Assembly (NCBI GenBank): GCA_964536215.1
Contig: CAZHWT010000025.1
Coordinates: forward strand, 1 to 19,702
Source of the DNA: CAZHWT01 sp964536215
GTDB lineage: Bacteria; Patescibacteriota; CAZHWT01
Direction of reading: 5' to 3'
DNA length: 19,702 nucleotides
A program made the position numbers and the translations under genes. This document shows, piece after piece, positions 15,301 to 19,702 of the stretch. The notes beneath the pieces were generated by a model. The model did no database searches, was not told the origin of the DNA, and saw nothing but the letters and a program-made list of their open reading frames with translations. Each line of letters begins with the position of its first letter. Position 1 is the stretch's first letter.

Positions 15301-16915
15301 AGTAGTTCCATGAACCCAATGTAGTTGTTGAGTCTGTCGTAAGTTCCAAATACCCAGGAGAACCCGAGGATAATGTAACTAGAGCATGGTAACTAGTGTT
15401 AATCCCATTGCCATAATCTATTCGGGTATTACCATTCTCTCCTATTACACCACGACGAATTGACTCAGGATAGATATTGCTGTTTACCCAAATAGCATAC
15501 GTTCTACTTCGGGAAGTTGTTGGCGTGCCTAACGAAATATAGTCATCCACCCCATCAAAATTCCCACCATTGCCAAACTTGCCCGATCCAATAGTTGTCC
15601 CACCTACAGTCTGTCCATTATTCCCATTCCCGCTAGAGTCTTTTACCTCCCCACTCGTCCCATCCCAAGAATTTTCATCCATCTTCCAATACCCCACTAA
15701 CCCATTAGACAAATTAGCCTGTTGTTGAGCCAAAGACTGCATTCCAGCTATATAGTCTTGTTGGACTTGCTGTTGAGTGCGAGCGTAATTGTAAACCTTT
15801 GGTCCATCTATGAAACCTTTAAGAAACGCCGGAGTAATAAAGTTGGGTCTAGCACCTATGAATAATGGCTCAGTAGTAGCCGACTTAGCAACGCCTGGCT
15901 GCAGAGTTGCGCCTAGCTTACCATTTATATAAAGCGAAATAGTTGTCCCATCCCAACTTCCAACAGCAAACTGCCAAGTATTAGGCAAAAGTGGTGTAGC
16001 AGTTTCAGCAATATAGCCTGTACCGCCATTAAAGATCGCGAATCCTAATTTTCCAGCTTGAATTCGCAAGGAGTAATCTTTTAGGGAGCCGCCAGATTTA
16101 GTAATAATCGCCATGTCTCCCGTCACACTACTTGGCTTGATCCAAGCAGAGACAGTAAGATTGTTTGGAGTTAGTGTCGGTGTACTTGCCACCTCCACAA
16201 AATCATCCACCCCATCAAACTGTAAGCACTTGCCCATTGGACACATCTCTTCGCTCTGCCACGCAGCTCCATTAATCGTCCCATCCCCAACTCCTATCGC
16301 TCCACTCCAGGATGACGCATGAGCTGTTGTCCCATACCCTTCATCAAACTTCCACTCGGCAATTGGTCCTACAGAAGATTCTTCTTGGCCTAAGGTTGTA
16401 GTAACTCCTGTCGCTTCATTATTAAATGATTCTTGCACTCTCATATCACTAGCTGATGAATTACCGTAATACATGTAAAGCGTCTGTTCTCCTTCTGGCA
16501 AGCTTCCAAACAGAAGTTGAATGTCTGTCGTACTCGTCCCACAGCCCGATACAATGTGGTAGGGAATAGTCGTCCCATTGTAGTCAGTGAATCTAAGATC
16601 TGAACAATCTGCTTTAAACCTAGACGTATCAGACGTATCCATGGATATACTTGTATACACATTAGCTTCATCGCTGTCATGATCAACACTAATCCCTTTC
16701 CTAAACTTCCAGTCTTCGTTATACCAGGCCGCCTGTGCCTCATTAGGCTGGATAAAGTTCAATATGGGAACAAGAGTAGTTGCAACCAGTAGAGCTGCCA
16801 GTCCAATGACTACCAGCTTACGAATAGAGGGACTAGGCAGTAACGTACGCGTCCAACGTCCACCCCGATTCAATCGGGGTCCAGTTTCAAGCGCCCAGGT
16901 TCTTATTCGTGTCAT
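12320..16915 (-). CDS. Secreted DUF2341 protein with six LamG (concanavalin-like) domains
   Basis: With the ATG at 16915 the protein has 1531 residues. Residues about 31-62 form the signal peptide (SIRKLVVIGLAALLVATTLV, probable cut AQA/AWY). A DUF2341 domain follows (about 64-163, starting WYNEDWKFRKGISV, with TLYMYYGN). Six LamG/Laminin_G_3 domains then lie near 185-390, 405-610, 616-815, 818-1030, 1077-1290 and 1294-1525. Each shows variants of Y.KFDEG, FDGVDDYV, SAWVKP, YINGTL and IDEVKLYNYARTPAQV. These are carbohydrate- or protein-binding beta sandwiches, usually extracellular. There is no C-terminal anchor. The open frame extends upstream to 17173, but that part is a translation of intergenic hairpin repeats (SHSEGSS type). 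The start is uncertain and no Shine-Dalgarno sequence is seen. Confidence 0.85.
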   Translation of the reverse strand: MTRIRTWALETGPRLNRGGRWTRTLLPSPSIRKLVVIGLAALLVATTLVPILNFIQPNEAQAAWYNEDWKFRKGISVDHDSDEANVYTSISMDTSDTSRFKADCSDLRFTDYNGTTIPYHIVSGCGTSTTDIQLLFGSLPEGEQTLYMYYGNSSASDMRVQESFNNEATGVTTTLGQEESSVGPIAEWKFDEGYGTTAHASSWSGAIGVGDGTINGAAWQSEEMCPMGKCLQFDGVDDFVEVASTPTLTPNNLTVSAWIKPSSVTGDMAIITKSGGSLKDYSLRIQAGKLGFAIFNGGTGYIAETATPLLPNTWQFAVGSWDGTTISLYINGKLGATLQPGVAKSATTEPLFIGARPNFITPAFLKGFIDGPKVYNYARTQQQVQQDYIAGMQSLAQQQANLSNGLVGYWKMDENSWDGTSGEVKDSSGNGNNGQTVGGTTIGSGKFGNGGNFDGVDDYISLGTPTTSRSRTYAIWVNSNIYPESIRRGVIGENGNTRIDYGNGINTSYHALVTLSSGSPGYLELTTDSTTTLGSWNYLVLAVDDDRSEASFYLNGTLSTTATWDPAVRHANSGMAAYIGRVNGSAQFDGGMDEARIYNRALSSTEVQQLYTYAPKPVAYYDFEEGAGSSVYDKSGNGNNGAWSGSGSARYAAGQVGKAGSFNGSDTSVLVDSSADFAVGESLTLSAWVRPGDTLDSDAQVISKGNAWGLALPSGSALKFYFWGANQQVAYTFTPHMWYYITGTFDGTFRRFYVNGTLIGTQPSAAPPTSIDDLYIGRHALAANNYFNGSIDEVKFYNYARTPGQIVQDMQAGRPVVDSPVGYWKFDEGQGTVAHNSGVVGSVLDGAITAAAWDEGRTGTALAFAKTTTKVNAGDPTIARIAGDLTISAWVKPNAVADHNNGILARYSNTTGNKGYNFGLNAIGQLAFRASSDGITAAETHSTNSVPLQSWSYVAVVYSAVNGTASYYINGALDRVAPNQPRSLYIPSGRNLEIGAWDSGSTGPNLFDGLIDEPKLYNSALSAQDIMVDYNHSAGQLVGSASTEPILSGTGQTATKPSNSAGSKYCVPGDTSHCAKPVGEWDFESKNASVAEDSSGNNNNGQILSASYAPGKYGSGLEFDGDADTKGVRVANPGDGRFDFTANDSFTISLWAKTTKTSGWNTPIGKRGDGGSFLPGFEILSLNSTKEFWLGDTTGNTVNVASGSALGVSDGDWHHIEWVIDRNRQISNIYMDTQKVTNDVNISDIGDLTNALPLSIGSRYGGRKFLGSVDEVKLYNYARTPAQVAWDYNYGKPIAQYKFDECSGSVAHNSSSWSGAIGSGDGTINLGSSGVTTVGNCENASSAWGMAKSGKYNSAMSFDGVDDVVTIQNSGSVLNLTRNFSLSVWMKPTTLISTRSVMGKRTTNSASPYVIQTTNHFAKFQSYGQDMAWHTYATDNNAKCLLVENKWQLFTVSFSLDDDIVNLYMNGVACGSTTNVIAPVTSNSENVSIGRDYAYPGIEGQIDDVQIFNYALTDTQVKTLYNGGAVRWGDK

Positions 16916-16990
16916 TCTAAACACAGTGAAAAAGCTTCCAGGCTGAGACCATCTCTTGGTGGAAGATCCTTCGCTATGGCTCAGGATGAC
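16911..16990. repeat. Small inverted-terminus repeat element upstream of the LamG gene
   Basis: The element begins GTCATTCT (16911-16918) and ends AGGATGAC (16983-16990), which are inverted repeats matching at 7 of 8 positions. Its translation gives VILSHSEGSS, a peptide known from mistranslated dispersed bacterial repeats. The candidate start codon of the LamG gene (16915) lies in its left terminus. Confidence 0.55.
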
Positions 16991-17033
16991 GTGAGGGTGG
17001 GAGTCAGACGTACTATACGTACGCGTTCGTGTC

Positions 17034-17054
17034 ATTCTCGACCCGATCGAGAAT
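17034..17054. repeat. Hairpin repeat ATTCTCGA-N5-TCGAGAAT
   Basis: Eight-base perfect arms with the loop cccga, preceded by GTC. An identical copy lies at 17287-17307. Confidence 0.9.
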
Positions 17055-17286
17055 CCACTCCTCGCACCAACGTGAAAGAACCATCGACTATAAACCCCTG
17101 TCCGCCCCGCTAGGGGAGGAATGAACCATGAACCAACAACTGCAGCCCACAGGCTGCGCACGTACCTATCCATACCATATACTCTACCGTACCCTGACAG
17201 GCAAGCACAAGAGCGGCAGCAGCGCTGGAGGGCAGGATGGCAGGATGGCTCGCTGCGCTGGAGGGCAGAAGCTTTTTATTCATGTC

Positions 17287-17371
17287 ATTCTCGACCCGAT
17301 CGAGAATCAGATTCTCAGTCAAGCTGAGAATGACACAAAAACGATCAACGATTCCCGATCAGGTCGGGAAT
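17287..17371. repeat. Cluster of three hairpin repeats with 8-bp stems and 5-base loops
   Basis: The units are ATTCTCGA/TCGAGAAT (17287-17307), ATTCTCAG/CTGAGAAT (17311-17331) and ATTCCCGA/TCGGGAAT (17351-17371). The first is preceded by GTC and the other two are followed by GAC, so the units are in opposite orientations. A further degenerate copy lies at about 17417-17452 (ATCCCGATTTGATCGGAG, then CCGGGAATGAC). Confidence 0.9.
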
Positions 17372-17467
17372 GACGGTAAAAAAAAGATCAACGATCAACG
17401 ATTCTCGATCTACAATTAATCCCGATTTGATCGGAGTCAAGCCGGGAATGACACAAAGCGGAGAGAA

Positions 17468-17499
17468 GTACGTACACATGTACGTACATGTGTACGTAC
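17468..17499. promoter_or_regulatory. Perfect 32-bp palindrome upstream of the membrane-protein gene
   Basis: The sequence is built from GTACGTAC and ACATGT blocks and equals its own reverse complement over all 32 bases. It ends 21 bases before the putative -35 box and 56 bases before the ATG at 17556. An operator for a dimeric regulator or a cruciform-forming site is possible; nothing proves either. Confidence 0.5.
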
Positions 17500-17520
17500 C
17501 CGTGTTCAACCCCCAGCCGC

Positions 17521-17549
17521 TTGCTAGCAGGCAAGCTACTCCGTATCAT
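17521..17549 (+). promoter_or_regulatory. Candidate leaderless promoter of the membrane-protein gene
   Basis: TTGCTA (17521-17526), a 17-base spacer and TATCAT (17544-17549) resemble sigma-70-type -35 and -10 boxes. The ATG begins 6 bases after the -10 box, so the mRNA would start at or beside the start codon. There is no Shine-Dalgarno sequence. Confidence 0.55.
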
Positions 17550-17555
17550 AGCAGT

Positions 17556-19229
17556 ATGGCCTCATTGCGTCCACATTGGTTTAAAATTGCTATTCTTAGT
17601 ATCCTCCTCTGCCTAATCCTGCCTGGGACTGCGGTAGCTGACTCCCTAACCGTGACGGCGAGTGTTCCGGCCAAAACCTCTGACTTCCAGCTCAATCTCA
17701 GCTCTAACCGCGGCGCCATTGTCTCCTCCCACGAAACCATTACCTACACCATCACCTACGGCTGGCTTCGCCCCACCGCCACCGACATAATCGTCATCCA
17801 AGCAACTTGGAGTGAAGACCAGTCTATCCAGCCACCACTCCTCAGCTACGTAGTAAATAGTGCCACCAAAGCGCTGGGATATGTCCAACCGCAAATAGAT
17901 CTAACCGCCCGGACTATCACCTGGCAGATTACACCCATGCCACCCGGCGCCGATCGGACCGTCTCTTTTTCGCTGATTACTGGCCATCAAGATACTTACC
18001 CAACCCCCTTTACTATCTCAGCCCGCCTCATTGGTCCAGGCTTAGCCCTACCCTGGCAGTCGCTCCATCAGACCTATGACCCCCACTACATTGCGCCAAC
18101 GCCTACGCCAACCCCCACCTCTACCCCAGATACTACCTCAACACCAACGCCGTCTCTTACGTTAACTCCAACGCCAGCACCACTCGTCCCTCACACCACC
18201 CCACCCTCACGCTTTGACCCAATTGGAGATATTCCAATAATCGGCCCTCCGCTCCAAACCGCCTTAGAATCAATCGACAAATTGGCCCAACATGGTGGAG
18301 CCGCTGCGGCCATCCCCGTAGCAATTGTAGCCACCATTCCTTGGCTAATCACCCTTATTACCACCATTATTAGCTTGCTTCCTAGCCTGTCATGGTGGCA
18401 GATTGTCTCATTGCTAGGGATCCTCGTCTGGCGGCGTCATCGCTATCCGTGGGGCGTAGTCTACGACGCTAAAACCAAACTACCGCTCGATCCAGTCCTC
18501 ATTATCTTGACCAATCAATACGGTCAACAGTGGCAGACAATCTCCGACATTTACGGCCGCTACCAATTTACGGTCGAACCGGGACAATATATGATCCATG
18601 CCGTTCGCACTAATTACACCTTCCCTGCTGCCTCGCTCAAATCTGCCGAAAGCGACGAAGTCTATCAAGATTTGTATCATGGAGAACCCTTATTCGTAAC
18701 AGACGACCAACCTATTTCGGTCAATATTCCTATGGACCCCACTGCGGCAGACTGGAATCAGCTCAATAAGCACGTCGAACCTGACTGGGTGATTATCTGG
18801 CGGCGGTGGGGAAACGTATTATTTGCCATAGGCTTTGGCTGGAGTTTGTGCACCTTCTTGTTACAATCCAACCCCATTAACGGCATCATTCTAGCTCTAT
18901 ATGTCGGCTTAATCGGTTTAATGTTGTGGTATCGCCACCAGCACGCGCACGGCACCATCCTTGACTCGTACGGCCATCCAGTTGCTGGAGCTATCGTTAG
19001 CTTGGTGGACACAGCCCATCCGACTGTACCGCGGCCACCCGTTGTAACTACAAGCAGCGGACATTATGCCTTCTTGGTCGATCGTGGCAGCTACCGGATA
19101 ACTGTGTCTAGGCAGCATAACAGTCATAGCCCGTGGCCTATTTTAACAACATCAGTCATTCACCAGCGCCGCCGTCAAGGGTTGATTGCTACAAAGATTG
19201 TTCTCCCGAAATCCTCACAGTCGAAATAA
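17556..19229 (+). CDS. Membrane protein with two carboxypeptidase-regulatory-like domains
   Basis: The 557-residue protein starts with a signal peptide (hydrophobic core about 10-24, cut near AVA/DSL). Residues about 30-165 form an extracellular beta domain (TITYTITYGW). A Thr/Pro linker (about 181-215) follows, then a hydrophobic stretch (about 248-292) ending at RRHR. The first carboxypeptidase-regulatory-like domain spans about 297-395: WGVVYDAKTKLPLDPV, DIYGRYQFTVEPGQY, then NIPMDP. Two transmembrane helices (about 418-437 and 441-458) come next, then a second such domain (about 465-552: GTILDSYGHPVAGAIVSLVD, SGHYAFLVDRGSYRITV). No peptidase residues are present, so it is probably structural. 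The side of the membrane on which each domain lies is unclear. The ATG at 17556 is preferred over the frame's upstream extension to 17370, which is hairpin-repeat DNA. Confidence 0.8.
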   Translation: MASLRPHWFKIAILSILLCLILPGTAVADSLTVTASVPAKTSDFQLNLSSNRGAIVSSHETITYTITYGWLRPTATDIIVIQATWSEDQSIQPPLLSYVVNSATKALGYVQPQIDLTARTITWQITPMPPGADRTVSFSLITGHQDTYPTPFTISARLIGPGLALPWQSLHQTYDPHYIAPTPTPTPTSTPDTTSTPTPSLTLTPTPAPLVPHTTPPSRFDPIGDIPIIGPPLQTALESIDKLAQHGGAAAAIPVAIVATIPWLITLITTIISLLPSLSWWQIVSLLGILVWRRHRYPWGVVYDAKTKLPLDPVLIILTNQYGQQWQTISDIYGRYQFTVEPGQYMIHAVRTNYTFPAASLKSAESDEVYQDLYHGEPLFVTDDQPISVNIPMDPTAADWNQLNKHVEPDWVIIWRRWGNVLFAIGFGWSLCTFLLQSNPINGIILALYVGLIGLMLWYRHQHAHGTILDSYGHPVAGAIVSLVDTAHPTVPRPPVVTTSSGHYAFLVDRGSYRITVSRQHNSHSPWPILTTSVIHQRRRQGLIATKIVLPKSSQSK

Positions 19230-19293
19230 GTCCGCCATTAACCAAAGTAGAACATATCATTGACACTGTCCCACTACGGCTGCCTGTATCATG

Positions 19294-19299
19294 TATACT
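19294..19299 (+). promoter_or_regulatory. TATACT box 8 bases before an ATG
   Basis: TATACT is followed by 8 bases and the ATG at 19308. A TTGACA at 19260-19265 is a perfect -35 word, but it lies 28 bases upstream, too far for a normal pair. A leaderless or near-leaderless start is suggested. Confidence 0.4.
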
Positions 19300-19307
19300 T
19301 AAATAGT

Positions 19308-19664
19308 ATGAGAACTGCCGCCGCTCTCGCAGCTATTACTACTAGCCTACTAGCATATGGCCTCAGCGCTTCGCCAAGCCTGGCTGCTGGATTTAGCATC
19401 CTTGAGTCATTCCCGGCCAATAACCAGACTAACGTCCCAGTTAATTTAATCAATTCCTCCTTTAAGCCGCTCTGGAATGGCTACGCTGTCCAAACGGTCG
19501 GCTTTAAGCTCGACCTTAACGGTCATGCTGGCTGTCGCCCAGACACGGCCAGTTTTAACAAAAACACCGTCCAGCTCACCAGTCCTACTGACCCAGTCGA
19601 GTATGCCGTTTCGACCATATCTTCAGGCCTAGGAGCTGCGCCGAGTTGGGGCACTGTCAACTAA
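19308..19664 (+). CDS. Short secreted protein with a Big_5-like Ig segment
   Basis: The protein has 118 residues. It opens MRTAAALAAITTSLLAYGLS, a signal peptide with a probable cut SLA/AGF. The mature start FSILESFPANNQTNVPVNL matches the opening of bacterial Big_5-type Ig-like domains ('P.n..tnVPvN......F'), followed by FKLDLNGHAGC and NKNTVQLTSPTDPVEY. One Ig domain would just fit. Big_5 domains usually occur in longer multi-domain proteins, so this could be a cut-short relic or a complete small secreted protein. It lies 78 bases after the preceding gene on the same strand, with its own TATACT box. No function can be assigned. The upstream TTG at 19260 is a less likely start because it would bury the signal peptide. 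Confidence 0.6.
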   Translation: MRTAAALAAITTSLLAYGLSASPSLAAGFSILESFPANNQTNVPVNLINSSFKPLWNGYAVQTVGFKLDLNGHAGCRPDTASFNKNTVQLTSPTDPVEYAVSTISSGLGAAPSWGTVN

Positions 19665-19702
19665 AGCGGAACAACACATCCTTTCAAATAGCGTTGTGGA
19701 CT

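Larger units (their letters stand above)
16991..17555. other. Divergent intergenic spacer filled with short hairpin repeats
   Basis: No gene is supported here. Open frames in it translate repeat DNA. It must hold the promoters of the LamG gene (leftward) and the regulatory-domain membrane protein (rightward). Contents are hairpins with 8-bp stems and 5-base loops, GATCAACGAT direct repeats (17342-17404), a CTGTCCGCC word near 17098, and a 32-bp palindrome at 17468. ACGTACGCGT at 17017-17026 is also found upstream near 16843. Confidence 0.7.

Noticed and set aside
16916..17173. N-terminal extension of the LamG protein to the first in-frame ATG at 17173
   Set aside because: The encoded peptide translates dispersed hairpin repeats (for example SHSEGSS) and puts the signal peptide more than 100 residues from the start.
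17370..17555. N-terminal extension of the membrane protein with the repeated peptide YVHMYVHVYV
   Set aside because: It is a translation of the hairpin repeats and the 32-bp palindrome. A signal peptide starts at 17556 with a promoter-like box just before it.
1..19702. Alternative genetic code (UGA read as glycine, as in SR1/Gracilibacteria)
   Set aside because: All genes are open under the standard bacterial code and end at sensible positions, so no recoding is needed.

Overview
This window reads as the genome of an uncultivated bacterium of the candidate phyla radiation (Patescibacteria type). The call rests on protein style, not on a marker gene. The window holds a very large secreted protein with tail-fibre-like VGIGTxxP repeats, a DUF2341 plus multi-LamG protein, a membrane protein with carboxypeptidase-regulatory-like domains (PWGVVYDAKT...PLDP), and secreted proteins ending in YSDTITVVAAGSF-like tails. 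All of these are common in metagenomic Patescibacteria. The standard stop codons fit every gene. I see no rRNA, tRNA, transposase, phage core gene or CRISPR array.

Layout: positions 1-492 (minus strand) hold a small membrane protein of the four-helix phage-holin-like family (PF04020 type). It is followed 2 bases after its stop by the start of a second gene that runs off the window. Positions 493-831 are a repeat-rich spacer. Positions 832-16915 (all minus strand) form a surface-protein locus. In transcription order it holds a 1531-residue DUF2341 and six-LamG protein; two smaller secreted proteins that share a WxL-like C-terminal beta domain; a tandem pair of paralogous DUF916/WxLIP-like proteins; a third, divergent protein of the same architecture; and a giant mosaic adhesin of about 1885 residues. 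Hairpin palindromes split the locus into probable transcription units. Positions 16916-17555 are a divergent spacer packed with short hairpin repeats and a perfect 32-bp palindrome. Positions 17556-19664 (plus strand) carry a membrane protein with regulatory-like beta domains and a short secreted Big_5-like protein.

Inferred working model: nearly every product has a signal peptide, and the set looks like one cell-envelope programme. Membrane-anchored DUF916-like proteins (C-terminal transmembrane helix and basic tail) could display WxL-like, LamG and tail-fibre-like proteins that have no anchor of their own. This parallels the WxL loci of Firmicutes, where WxLIP proteins, small WxL proteins and large lectin-like proteins are co-encoded. 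Short tandem repeats inside two signal-peptide coding regions and a perfect 119-bp duplication inside a predicted propeller suggest that the surface display varies. Several first genes have a -10-like box 6-8 bases before the ATG, consistent with leaderless mRNAs. Two other genes, one of them internal to a unit, carry a GGAGG ribosome site.
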